This document shows positions 25,715 through 34,651 of a stretch of DNA of 64,000 nt, in pieces; positions within the stretch are counted from its first letter, which is position 1, and every line of letters begins with the position of its first letter. The DNA comes from a virus: the IMG/VR virus record IMGVR_UViG_3300042294_004161, positions 35,131-99,130 of that record; one strand, 5' to 3'. A program made the translations under genes and the position numbers. The notes beneath the pieces were generated by a model. It saw only the letters and a list, made by a program, of their open reading frames with translations, was not told where the DNA came from and searched no databases.

Positions 25715-26752
25715 ATGAACAAAAAAGACCTACTTAAACTTCTCAACAATGTTGTTGAGAATGAGGAGCCAGTATCTGTAAATCGTTATGACAGAGTGCT
25801 TTTAATAGATGGATTAAATTTATTCTTTAGGAATTTTGCAATGATGAATATTGTTAATTCTCAAGGGGCGCATGTTGGGGGTTTAGGTGGTTTTATTAGG
25901 TCATTAGGAACTTTAATAAATCAAATCCAACCTACATCTATGTTTGTTATATTTGATGGGATGGGTTCTTCCACCAACAGGAAGAACCTACTCCCAGAAT
26001 ATAAATCAGGTCGTAATGTTAATAGAATTACTAATTGGGATGTATTTGAAAATTTAGAAGAAGAAGATGATGCTAAAATATCTCAAATAGTAAGGTTAGC
26101 TCATTATCTAAAATGTCTTCCTGTTAAAACAATAGCAATAGACAAATCTGAAGCAGATGATATTATAGCATATTATAGTCAATTATTACCTGAAAAATAT
26201 AATTCTAAAGTATTTATAGTATCTAGTGATAAAGATTTTATTCAATTGGTAAATAAAGATGTTACTGTTTATCGACCAACTGAAAGAGAATATTATACTC
26301 CAGAAATAGTTAAACAAAAGTTTGGAGTTCCACCTGAGAATTTTATCTTATATAAAATGTTATTAGGTGATAATTCAGATAAAGTTCCGGGTGTTAAAGG
26401 ATTAGGAGATAAAGGATTACTTAAAAGATTTCCTGAATTGACTGAAGAAATATTAACTAAAGATGATATATTTGATATAGCAAAAGAAAAATATAAAGAA
26501 CATGTTATCTACTCTCGAATAGCATTTGAACAAACCCGATTAGAACAAAATTTTAAAATAATGAATCTAAGTAATCCGTTATTAGATGATGAAGATAAAT
26601 TACTTTTAGAAGAATTTGCAGAAGGTAAAAACCCAATTTTGAATCGTGAAGATTTTTTACGATTTTACAATGATGATGGTTTAGGTCATCTAATTAAAAA
26701 TGTTGATTTTTGGATCAGCGACACTTTTAAAGTATTAAATAGTTTTAAATAA
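25715..26752 (+). CDS. rnh: 5'-3' exonuclease / RNase H, FEN family (T4 Rnh-like)
   Basis: The 345-residue protein has the PIN-like FEN signature. The first acidic site is RVLLIDGLNLFFRNF near residue 30. MFVIFDGMGSSTNRKNLLPEYKSGR follows near 80-105. The acidic cluster KSEADDIIAYY lies near 150, and SSDKDFIQLV near 170. A helix-hairpin-helix stretch (LLGDNSDKVPGVKGLGDKG) completes the core. It removes RNA primers and 5' flaps on the lagging strand. It follows uvsX after 7 nt, in one operon with SSB and helicase. Confidence 0.88.
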   Translation: MNKKDLLKLLNNVVENEEPVSVNRYDRVLLIDGLNLFFRNFAMMNIVNSQGAHVGGLGGFIRSLGTLINQIQPTSMFVIFDGMGSSTNRKNLLPEYKSGRNVNRITNWDVFENLEEEDDAKISQIVRLAHYLKCLPVKTIAIDKSEADDIIAYYSQLLPEKYNSKVFIVSSDKDFIQLVNKDVTVYRPTEREYYTPEIVKQKFGVPPENFILYKMLLGDNSDKVPGVKGLGDKGLLKRFPELTEEILTKDDIFDIAKEKYKEHVIYSRIAFEQTRLEQNFKIMNLSNPLLDDEDKLLLEEFAEGKNPILNREDFLRFYNDDGLGHLIKNVDFWISDTFKVLNSFK

Positions 26753-26766
26753 AAAGTTATAAATAA

Positions 26767-28146
26767 ATGACATTAAGTTCACTAAATTCATATGGCTCAT
26801 CTTTTCAGGTCAAAGTATTATCTGCTTTATTAACCCGTAAAGAATTCCTTTTAAACATACATGATGTCTTAAATGAAGAATATTTTGAAAATTCAGCTCA
26901 TCGTTGGATAATTAAAGAAATATTGAAATATTATCAAAAATATCATACTACACCTTCATTAGAAACATTAAAAATTGAATTAAAGAAAATTGATAATGAA
27001 GTACTACAAATTTCAGTTAAAGAACAACTTCGGGAAGCTTATAAATCATCAGATGAAGATTTAAAGTATGTTGAAGAAGAATTTGCTAATTTTTGTAAGA
27101 ACCAACAGTTGAAAGCAGCGCTTTTAAACAGCGTCCAATTCTTAAACGCCGGAGATTATGACTCTATAAGGTCATTGATTAATAACGCGTTAAAGGCAGG
27201 ACAAGACAAAAATATTGGCCACGAGTATAATAAAGATGTTGAATCAAGATATCGTGAAGACCATAGAGTAGTAGTACCTACACCTTGGGATTTATTTAAT
27301 GAATTCCTTCAAGGTGGATTAGGTAATGGAGACTTTGGTTTAATATTTGGTAATCCTGGAGGTGGCAAATCATGGGCTTTAATAGCATTAGGTGGTTATG
27401 CTGTTAAAATGGGGTACAATGTTGTTCATTACACATTAGAGTTAGGTGAGGATTATGTAGGAAGACGATATGATGCCTTTTTTACTAATATACCTGTTGA
27501 TAAAATAACAGACAAAAATAATAGGGCATCTGTAGAAGATACCGTTACAAATCTTTCAGGACAATTAATTATTAAAGAATATTCACCAGGAAGAGCATCT
27601 ATATCAACAATTGAAGCCCACATTAAAAAATGTATAGACCAACAAGATTTTCAACCTGACTTAGTACTTATAGATTACGTTGATCTTCTTCGTTCTAAAA
27701 AAACAAACAGAGAACGAAAAGATGAAATTGATGATATTTATATAAGCACTAAAGCACTTGCTCGTGAATTAAATATTCCGATATGGTCTGTATCACAAGT
27801 AAATAGAACAGGTGCAAAAGACAATATTATTGAAGGTACATCTGCAGCTGGATCATATGATAAAATGATGATTACAGATGTAGCTATGTCTCTTTCACGT
27901 AAAAGACAAGACAAAGTAAATAATACTGGAAGATTTCATATTATGAAAAACAGGTATGGTATGGATGGAATGACGTATAATGCAAATGTTAACACATCAA
28001 CTGGACATTTTGAGATTTTAGGTGAATTTGATGAGAATGATGAGGATGAAACACCAAAACCATCAAAACCACAAAAATTTGATACTGTGGATTATATGGA
28101 TAAAAAAGAACTAAAAAATAAATTTTTTGAATTAAATGGAAACTAA
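26767..28146 (+). CDS. replicative DNA helicase, DnaB type (T4 gp41-like)
   Basis: The 459-residue product has an N-terminal helical domain (about 1-150) and a RecA-like motor. Walker A is LIFGNPGGGKSWALIALGGY near residue 195 and Walker B is DLVLIDYVDLLRS near 300. A glutamine/arginine finger region (IWSVSQVNRTGAKDNI) lies near 340. The acidic C-terminal 50 residues probably contact the primase or loader. It overlaps nrdB by 11 bases. No primase gene was found in this window. Confidence 0.9.
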   Translation: MTLSSLNSYGSSFQVKVLSALLTRKEFLLNIHDVLNEEYFENSAHRWIIKEILKYYQKYHTTPSLETLKIELKKIDNEVLQISVKEQLREAYKSSDEDLKYVEEEFANFCKNQQLKAALLNSVQFLNAGDYDSIRSLINNALKAGQDKNIGHEYNKDVESRYREDHRVVVPTPWDLFNEFLQGGLGNGDFGLIFGNPGGGKSWALIALGGYAVKMGYNVVHYTLELGEDYVGRRYDAFFTNIPVDKITDKNNRASVEDTVTNLSGQLIIKEYSPGRASISTIEAHIKKCIDQQDFQPDLVLIDYVDLLRSKKTNRERKDEIDDIYISTKALARELNIPIWSVSQVNRTGAKDNIIEGTSAAGSYDKMMITDVAMSLSRKRQDKVNNTGRFHIMKNRYGMDGMTYNANVNTSTGHFEILGEFDENDEDETPKPSKPQKFDTVDYMDKKELKNKFFELNGN

Positions 28147-29098
28147 AAACATATTATCACCTCGAAATTATTATAAGCCGTTTGAATATGAACAGGCTTT
28201 TAAATTCTTTAAAGACCAACATCGCAGTCACTGGCTAGCAGATGAAGTGCCTCTATCCTCAGATGTTAATGATTGGAAACTTAAATTAACAGAAACTGAA
28301 AAAAGTTTATTAGGAAATATCTTAAAAAGCTTTACTCAAACAGAAGTTCATGTTAATGATTACTGGTCCACTAAAGTATCAGCTTGGTTTCCAAAACCTG
28401 AAGTACAAGCTATGGCTCGTGTATTTGCTGATTTTGAAAGTATTCATGCTGAAGCATATGCAAGACTAAATGAAGAACTAGGTTTAGATGATTTTAAAGC
28501 ATTTCTTGAAGATGAAGAAGCAAAAGCTAAAATTGATAGATTAGTAGAACTACCAGGTGATACATTAGAAGAAAAAGCACTGTCATTAGCTATATTTTCA
28601 GCGTTCACAGAAGGAGTAAATTTATTTAGTTCATTTGCAGTATTAATGTCTTTTCAATTAAGAAACTTAATGAAAGGTACTGGACAAATTGTAGCATGGA
28701 GTGTACGAGATGAATCTTTACACTCTCAAGCAGGATGTTGGTTATACAGAACATTAATTGAGGAAAATCCAGAATTAAAAAATGATACAATGTTAAATAA
28801 TCTCCAAAAAGCATGCGATTTATCTGTAAAATTAGAATTTGATTTTATTGACAAGGCTTTTGAAATGGGAAACATTGAGGGTTTAACTAAAGATCAATTA
28901 AAAAACTTTATTAAAGCTAGAGCAAATGATAAAATGGTTGAATTAGGATATAATGGAATATACAATGATGTTGATCCTAATTTAATTCAACAGATGGAAT
29001 GGTTTGGTCATTTAACAAGTGGTGTAGAACATCAAGATTTCTTTAGCTTTAGACCAAGTAGTTATTCAAAATCAACAGCAGATTGGTCAGATCTGTAA
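28136..29098 (+). CDS. nrdB: ribonucleotide reductase class I β subunit
   Basis: The 320-residue protein shows ferritin-like metal sites: FESIHAEAYARL near residue 102 and DESLHSQAGCWL near 200, plus an acidic site in EGVNLFSSFAVLM. The length is typical for NrdB. It would house the di-metal cofactor that generates the radical for the α subunit. It overlaps the helicase gene and is followed by nrdA, the reverse of the usual bacterial order. The C-terminal tail ends STADWSDL, the α-binding peptide region. Confidence 0.93.
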   Translation: METKNILSPRNYYKPFEYEQAFKFFKDQHRSHWLADEVPLSSDVNDWKLKLTETEKSLLGNILKSFTQTEVHVNDYWSTKVSAWFPKPEVQAMARVFADFESIHAEAYARLNEELGLDDFKAFLEDEEAKAKIDRLVELPGDTLEEKALSLAIFSAFTEGVNLFSSFAVLMSFQLRNLMKGTGQIVAWSVRDESLHSQAGCWLYRTLIEENPELKNDTMLNNLQKACDLSVKLEFDFIDKAFEMGNIEGLTKDQLKNFIKARANDKMVELGYNGIYNDVDPNLIQQMEWFGHLTSGVEHQDFFSFRPSSYSKSTADWSDL

Positions 29099-29126
29099 TA
29101 AACAAAATAATTAACAATTTATATTT

Positions 29127-30845
29127 ATGAAAATAGACACAACAAATTGGGTCAAAAATCGTGATTACTATGAGTGGAATGATGAAATTTCTTTATCAAT
29201 CCTATCTAATGGTTATCTTTTACCCCATGAAAACGTAAAATCAGCATTTAAACGAGTTTCAAAAGCTTCAGCTCGTCGTTTAAGAAAAAGAGAGCTACAA
29301 CCATATTTCTTAGAGGCTATGGAAAAAAATTGGTTATGCTTAGCATCACCAGTTCTATCAAACCTAGGAACAGAAAGAGGTTTACCAATTTCATGTTTTA
29401 CAATACACGTAGGTGATTCTATTGAAGGTATTGCTGATTCTAATTCTGAGTTAATGAGATTATCTTCTCAAGGTGGTGGAGTTGGAATGTATGTAGGTGA
29501 AATTAGAGGTAGAGGTGAACCAATTAAAGATAATGGTGTATCTGAAGGTGTTGTACCTTGGTTAAAAATTTATGACTCTACTACATTAGCTACAAATCAA
29601 GGTTCAGTAAGAAGAGGAGCCACAGCATTTTATTTAGATGTAGACCATAAAGATATTGAAGAATTTCTTCAAATTAGAAGGCCTAATGGTGATGTAAATA
29701 GACAGTGTTTAAATTCTCATCATGCTGTTGTTATAACAGATAAGTTTATGGAAGCTGTTGAAAATAAAGATCCTAAATCACTTAAAATATGGGGTGAAAT
29801 CTTAAAAACTAGACTAGAAACAGGTGAACCTTATATTATGTTTAAAGATAATGTAAATAAAGCTAATCCTGAAGGATATAAAAAATTAGGTCTAGAGGTA
29901 TCATCATCTAATATTTGCTCAGAAATTACTCTTTATACTGATCCACTCCATTCATTTGTATGTTGTTTATCATCATTAAATTATGCAAGATGGGATGAAT
30001 GGAAAGACTATAAATTTGAAAATGGAATGACATTACCTGAATTAACATGTTGGTTCTTAGAAGGTGTTATACAAGAATTTATTGATAGAGCTAAAAATAT
30101 GAAATTCATGGATAATACTGTTAGATCTGCTATTAAAGGTAGAGCAATTGGTATTGGAGCATTAGGGTGGCATACTTTATTACAACAAAAAGAATTACCA
30201 TTTAATAGTATAGCATCAACTGCTTTAAGAAAACAAATCTCCAAATTTATATATGATGAGACTATTAAAGCATCAAAAAATCAAGCCATAGAATATGGTG
30301 AACCAGAATGGTGTAGAGGAACAGGTTTAAGACATACTCACCATATTGCGATTGCTCCTACAGTATCAAACGCTCATATTTCAGGAGGAGTATCACCTTC
30401 AGTAGAACCTATTCCAGCGAATGTTTATAACTTAAAAACAGCTAAAGGTACCTTCATTAAAAAGAATAAACAACTTGAAGAGATTTTAGAGAAAAAAGGA
30501 TATAATACTCCATTTATTTGGGATCAAATTTTGAAAGATAAAGGTTCAATTTTAGGATTACCTGATTATATTTTAAATGATGAAGAAAAAGAAGTATTCT
30601 TAACATTTAAAGAAATTAATCAACTAGGTATTGTTCAACAAACAGCAGCAGTATATAAATGGATAGACCAAGCTGTTTCATTGAATTTAAATTTTGATCC
30701 GAATGATTCACCAAAATGGGTATCTCAAGTTCATAAAGAAGCATGGAAACTAGGTATTAAAACTTTGTATTATACTAGAACTGAGTCTGTACTAAGAGGA
30801 GATAATTTGCAAAGATTAGCCTCTTGTGTGAGTTGTGAAGGATAA
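29127..30845 (+). CDS. nrdA: ribonucleotide reductase class I α subunit, lacking ATP cone
   Basis: The 572-residue product has the catalytic signatures SNLGTERGLPISCF, SSSNICSEI (N-x-C-x-E) and TLYYTRTESVLRGD with the paired tyrosines, and a redox pair CVSCEG at the very end. It is about 180 residues shorter than E. coli NrdA. It starts directly in the 10-helix barrel domain (MKIDTTNWVKNRDYYEWNDE), with no N-terminal ATP-cone regulatory domain. Reductase activity would therefore escape dATP inhibition. A strong terminator follows. Confidence 0.93.
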   Translation: MKIDTTNWVKNRDYYEWNDEISLSILSNGYLLPHENVKSAFKRVSKASARRLRKRELQPYFLEAMEKNWLCLASPVLSNLGTERGLPISCFTIHVGDSIEGIADSNSELMRLSSQGGGVGMYVGEIRGRGEPIKDNGVSEGVVPWLKIYDSTTLATNQGSVRRGATAFYLDVDHKDIEEFLQIRRPNGDVNRQCLNSHHAVVITDKFMEAVENKDPKSLKIWGEILKTRLETGEPYIMFKDNVNKANPEGYKKLGLEVSSSNICSEITLYTDPLHSFVCCLSSLNYARWDEWKDYKFENGMTLPELTCWFLEGVIQEFIDRAKNMKFMDNTVRSAIKGRAIGIGALGWHTLLQQKELPFNSIASTALRKQISKFIYDETIKASKNQAIEYGEPEWCRGTGLRHTHHIAIAPTVSNAHISGGVSPSVEPIPANVYNLKTAKGTFIKKNKQLEEILEKKGYNTPFIWDQILKDKGSILGLPDYILNDEEKEVFLTFKEINQLGIVQQTAAVYKWIDQAVSLNLNFDPNDSPKWVSQVHKEAWKLGIKTLYYTRTESVLRGDNLQRLASCVSCEG

Positions 30846-30870
30846 ACAATTTTAATATTTTTTAATAAGA

Positions 30871-30893
30871 AAGGTGCGAGAGCACCTTTTTTT
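30871..30893 (+). terminator. rho-independent terminator, possibly bidirectional
   Basis: AAGGTGC at 30871-30877 pairs with GCACCTT at 30882-30888 around GAGA, followed by more T residues. It lies between nrdA and the convergent minus-strand gene whose stop is at 30892, so it may serve both. Confidence 0.85.
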
Positions 30894-31356
30894 ATTGTTT
30901 TGTATATAATTCTAAATAATATAATGCTATTTTTATACAATGTTCTAATAAATTTTTATTTGGATTTGGTAAACGACTTAGAAAATCTAATTCATAAATA
31001 TATGCATCATATTCTTCTAAATACTCATTCTTATCTTTGTCATTTATTTTCATTAAATGGTAAGATTCATGTATAATTACTGCTGCAATATTTTGAATTG
31101 ATGTGTCTCTTATCTCAATACTTGAAATTATAATAGTACCGATTCCTTCAGTCGTTGAATATCTACCATTCCAATAAGAAATTCTATTACATACTTGAGT
31201 TAATTTTAGATATTTATCATGATCGTATGTTTTAATAAGTTGAATCGCAGTTTCTATTTTAGGTTTCCAATTATCCCCAGCATCATCAATTACAATTTGT
31301 GAAAACAAATTTGTATAAATTAATAAAAAAAATGATAAAATAAAAAATATTTTCAT
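30892..31356 (-). CDS. secreted HExxH putative metalloprotease
   Basis: This is the only gene here read on the - strand. The 154-residue product has a Sec signal peptide (hydrophobic residues 3-18, likely cut after NLFSQ) and a zinc-protease motif IIHESYH with H96, E97 and H100. A candidate third ligand lies in EEYDAY at 114-115. C6-region cysteine pairs are not evident. Secreted small HExxH proteins can be peptidases or cell-wall enzymes. It converges on nrdA and diverges from the T9SS protein, and it has its own class L motif. Catalytic activity is inferred. Confidence 0.65.
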   Translation of the reverse strand: MKIFFILSFFLLIYTNLFSQIVIDDAGDNWKPKIETAIQLIKTYDHDKYLKLTQVCNRISYWNGRYSTTEGIGTIIISSIEIRDTSIQNIAAVIIHESYHLMKINDKDKNEYLEEYDAYIYELDFLSRLPNPNKNLLEHCIKIALYYLELYTKQ

Positions 31357-31366
31357 ATGTATTTGT

Positions 31367-31376
31367 GTATAAATAT
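31367..31376 (-). promoter_or_regulatory. class L promoter motif on the minus strand
   Basis: Read on the - strand the sequence is ATATTTATAC, ending about 10 nt before the ATG at 31356. Its orientation matches the only minus-strand gene, which supports the motif as directional. The overlapping + strand sequence could also serve the gene at 31390. Confidence 0.55.
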
Positions 31377-31389
31377 TTGAAATAAAATT

Positions 31390-33282
31390 ATGAAAAAAAT
31401 ATTATTAACCATTTTTAGCATTTTATTCTTTACATTAACAAATGCTCAAGTATGTCCTACACCACCAACTAATGGTGTTCATATTACATTGGACTCTGCA
31501 TATTTATTAGGTGCATTTAATGTAGGAAAAACATCTGTTGGGTTATGTTATTATAACAATACAACAGATAAAATAACAGCATCCCAATTTCGTGTTTTTT
31601 ATGATAATAATGCCTTTAATGGTATTGATACTATTATTTCAACTAATACTTCATTTTCACAGTATTTACAATATTTAGATAATCCTGCTGGTGGTTATGT
31701 AACTATAACATTTACATATACAGGAGTTGACCCTCAATTTAATATTCCAAATGGTTCTCAATTTGAAATAACATTTAATCACACTCAAGCATTATCTACT
31801 ACTTATTTTAATGTTAGTAATATGAGTTTTGTAGGAACTAATTCATTTCCTGAAACCGCAACTTTGCAAAATGGTAGTGATTATACTTTAAATTTAACAA
31901 ACTTTGGTGGTCAATTTATTACACCTAAAATGTCATTTCGTGGTAAATTTGTTAACGTAACAGGTTCAAGAGCAAAAAATCTGACAGTTAGTCTTGAAAA
32001 AAAATTAAAAACAACTTCTTCTTGGACATCAGTTACATCTGAATTAACTGATAACTTAGGTAGATTCTTTTTTACTGATGTAAATATTGATACAACAGCA
32101 TGGGATGTTCGTTTAAATATTAAGGGTGATACTATGGGTGTCGGATCAATAGTATCTATCTCAGATGCACAAAAAATAAATCAATTTATATTAGGAACCT
32201 CAATACCATCAGGATTTGATTTTTACACTTCTGATGTAAACGGAGACAACCGAGTAACTATATCAGATGTATATGGTGTTTATTCAAGAGTTGGTGGAAG
32301 ATTTACATCTTGGCCTAACTCAGTTCAAGATATATTATTCTTCACTGAAAGTGAATATAACACAATTAATAATTCAACTACTAACTATACAAGTACAATA
32401 CCTGGTGTCACAAATTTTACATTTAATATTGTAGCTGGACAACCTGATTCAATTACATTCTATGTAGCAGTACCAGGTGATGCTAATTCTACTGGATTTA
32501 ACATGGCTCGTTTAATCCCAATTGAAATTATAAACCCTAATAATGCACCTAATAATATAATAGATGCAACAACTATTTATGATGATTTTAAAGAAACCAT
32601 TGAAATAAATCTTCCAAAAGTAACTGTAAGTGAAGGTAATCTTATTAATGTACCTTTAATCTTAAAAACAAATAATATTAGATTAGGTTCATTGCAATTT
32701 GCATTAGACTATAACATAGATTTATTAGAGTTTAAATCAATACAAACAGAAAAAAATTCTTCAGTTTGGATGTCATATTTAAACACAAAAGACAATATAA
32801 TTGAATGGGGTGGTTTTGACCCAACCAATAATAGATTCTTAACTAACAACAATGAGTTATTTTTTACTTTACAATTTGTAAGTAAAAAACCACAAGAACA
32901 ATGGGGTGTTAGTCCTTTATATGTAACAAGAAAATTCGCAGGTAATAATGCTTCAACAGATTTAAATATTACCCCAACAGAAGGTATAGTGAGAATATTA
33001 AGAGTCTCAGGCAATGTTTTAGGTGGTAGGGATATTGTTGTTTATCCTAATCCAACAGAAAATTTTATACAAATAGAATTTGTATTATTAAATGAAGGTA
33101 AAACTACATTAGGTATATATGACATAAATGGAAAAAAATGTATGGAAGTTATTAATGGAGTATATCCTGTTGGTCAATATAATTATGAAATAAATTTAGG
33201 AAATTTACCATCAGGTACTTATCTAGCAATTCTTAATAATGTCACAGATAATAAAACAATAAAAATTCAAAAAATAAAATAA
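31390..33282 (+). CDS. T9SS-sorted secreted protein with dockerin and cohesin-like domains
   Basis: The 630-residue product has a Sec signal peptide ending near TNAQ (residue 20) and β-rich N-terminal domains. A CnaB-like module lies at about 180-255 and a dockerin-type calcium loop DVNGDNRVTISD near 282. A cohesin-like β domain lies at about 400-530 (VSEGNLINVPLILKTNNIRL). The C-terminus from about 545 to 630 is a classic type IX/Por sorting domain: VYPNP at 551-555, LGIYDINGKKCMEV, then LGNLPSGTYLAIL. The host T9SS would export it to the cell surface. The gene is unusual for a lytic phage. Confidence 0.8.
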   Translation: MKKILLTIFSILFFTLTNAQVCPTPPTNGVHITLDSAYLLGAFNVGKTSVGLCYYNNTTDKITASQFRVFYDNNAFNGIDTIISTNTSFSQYLQYLDNPAGGYVTITFTYTGVDPQFNIPNGSQFEITFNHTQALSTTYFNVSNMSFVGTNSFPETATLQNGSDYTLNLTNFGGQFITPKMSFRGKFVNVTGSRAKNLTVSLEKKLKTTSSWTSVTSELTDNLGRFFFTDVNIDTTAWDVRLNIKGDTMGVGSIVSISDAQKINQFILGTSIPSGFDFYTSDVNGDNRVTISDVYGVYSRVGGRFTSWPNSVQDILFFTESEYNTINNSTTNYTSTIPGVTNFTFNIVAGQPDSITFYVAVPGDANSTGFNMARLIPIEIINPNNAPNNIIDATTIYDDFKETIEINLPKVTVSEGNLINVPLILKTNNIRLGSLQFALDYNIDLLEFKSIQTEKNSSVWMSYLNTKDNIIEWGGFDPTNNRFLTNNNELFFTLQFVSKKPQEQWGVSPLYVTRKFAGNNASTDLNITPTEGIVRILRVSGNVLGGRDIVVYPNPTENFIQIEFVLLNEGKTTLGIYDINGKKCMEVINGVYPVGQYNYEINLGNLPSGTYLAILNNVTDNKTIKIQKIK

Positions 33283-33304
33283 GTTAAACTAAATTAAAAT
33301 TAAA

Positions 33305-33622
33305 ATGTCAGAAGAAAACGAAAACAATGGAACTTGGAGTGGTCTTAAAAAAACTATAATAGGTTTAATTACAACAGCTGTTACAGCAGGTGCAGCATAT
33401 TTTACCTCAAATTTATTTAGTGGTAAAGATGAAGATGAAAGTGTAAAAACAGAACAAATTGCTCCTGCCCCTGCACCTGTAATTAACTTAAATGTTGATA
33501 ACTCCTCACAGAACAATTCATCAAATGGTGGAAATACTCATACCATTATTAGAGAAGTAGAAAAACCTGCATCTCAAACATCCCCTTCGAAACCAAAAAA
33601 AGAAGAAGAGGACCCTTGGTAA
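33305..33622 (+). CDS. single-pass membrane protein with Pro-rich tail
   Basis: The 105-residue product has one hydrophobic helix at about 18-40 (TIIGLITTAVTAGAAYFTSN), then an acidic segment. An Ala/Pro stretch (APAPAPVINLNVDN) and an Asn/Ser-rich linker follow, with a charged end (PKKEEEDPW). There is no cleavable signal peptide. It begins the membrane part of the secreted cassette. An inner-membrane anchor or spanin-like role is possible but not shown. Confidence 0.55.
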   Translation: MSEENENNGTWSGLKKTIIGLITTAVTAGAAYFTSNLFSGKDEDESVKTEQIAPAPAPVINLNVDNSSQNNSSNGGNTHTIIREVEKPASQTSPSKPKKEEEDPW

Positions 33623-33658
33623 TTTTACAAAAAAATAAACAATTAAATAAATAAAAAA

Positions 33659-33940
33659 ATGAAAAAAAAGAACGAAACATCATTCATTAGACGAATGTTT
33701 ATGGATGATAATGACATTAATGAGAAATCAGTTGTTGGTTTTGGTGCATTTATTATGATGGTAATCTGCTTAGGTGTAGACATTTGGACAGGATTTCATG
33801 GACAACAAATGCCAATTAATGAATTTATTTTTGACGGATTTATGGTCATTACATTAGGTTCATTTGGTATTGCTTCTGTTGATAAATTTATCACTGCAAA
33901 ACATGGTGGTGAAAAGAAAGAAGAAGAAACATATGACTAA
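33659..33940 (+). CDS. small two-helix membrane protein
   Basis: The 93-residue product has a charged N-terminus and two hydrophobic helices at about 25-45 (VVGFGAFIMMVICLGVDIW) and 57-75 (FDGFMVITLGSFGIASVD). A charged C-terminus follows (HGGEKKEEETYD). The topology is holin-like, but a better holin candidate lies next to the endolysin at 37998. It overlaps the CsgG-like gene by 8 bases, so a role with the envelope cassette is as likely. Confidence 0.55.
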   Translation: MKKKNETSFIRRMFMDDNDINEKSVVGFGAFIMMVICLGVDIWTGFHGQQMPINEFIFDGFMVITLGSFGIASVDKFITAKHGGEKKEEETYD

Positions 33941-34649
33941 ATCATTTATTATGGGGATGGTAATGACTTTAATGTCATTACCATCTTTTTCTCAAGTTGG
34001 TAGTATTAAAACTGAATCATATAAAGCTAAATTTGAGCAAGAACAATCTATTGATTTGGTAAGTGATTATAATGGTGATATTGTAATACCTATACAAGTT
34101 TTAAAAATAGGTATTAATGAAGAACTCTACGAAATGTATCCTGAATTAAAAGATAAACGAGTTGGTTTGGGTGTAGCAAATATTGTGTTAGAATTTTTAG
34201 AATCTACAGACAGATTTGTTTTTACAGAAGATAAAGCTGAAATTAAAAACAAAATGATAGCACAGGATAAAGCATCTGATAAAGGAATTTCAAGTAACAA
34301 AATTGAAGTTAAAGGTAATGTAATGTTAGCCAAATTCTTTGTTTATATAGAAGTATATGATTTTTCAGTATCTGAAGATGAAGTTTTGAAATTAAATGAT
34401 GGTACTAAAATTACCCAAACAACAAGATTAGGCCTACAGGTAAGATTTGTAGATGCAGAAACAGGTTTAGTTTATACAGGTAGCGGATTAGGTGAGGCTA
34501 GTACAATTAAAACATCATCATTATTAGGTGACATTGATGAAATTAAATTTAATCAATCAACAATAGGTATTTCAACTAAAAAGGCACTAGAAACTGCATC
34601 ATCAAGAATTATTAGTAAATTAATTAAAAAAAATATTTTTAAAGAGTAA
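33933..34649 (+). CDS. CsgG-like secreted protein
   Basis: About 238 residues from the ATG at 33933; the open frame extends upstream, but the signal peptide begins here (MTKSFIMGMVMTLMSLPSFS, then Q). The body resembles CsgG/curli-channel proteins: VGLGVANIVLEFLESTDRFV with KNKMIAQDK after it, then LQVRFVDAETGLVYTGSGLG. Curli CsgG forms an outer-membrane secretion channel. This copy has no lipobox cysteine after the signal peptide, unlike CsgG. LpoB-like or other CsgG-fold proteins are alternatives. It heads a coupled set of secreted proteins. Confidence 0.6.
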   Translation: MTKSFIMGMVMTLMSLPSFSQVGSIKTESYKAKFEQEQSIDLVSDYNGDIVIPIQVLKIGINEELYEMYPELKDKRVGLGVANIVLEFLESTDRFVFTEDKAEIKNKMIAQDKASDKGISSNKIEVKGNVMLAKFFVYIEVYDFSVSEDEVLKLNDGTKITQTTRLGLQVRFVDAETGLVYTGSGLGEASTIKTSSLLGDIDEIKFNQSTIGISTKKALETASSRIISKLIKKNIFKE

Positions 34650-34651
34650 TT

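Noticed and set aside
29121-29130. Class L-like motif ATATTTATGA before nrdA
   Set aside because: It overlaps the nrdA start codon, so it cannot act as that gene's promoter.
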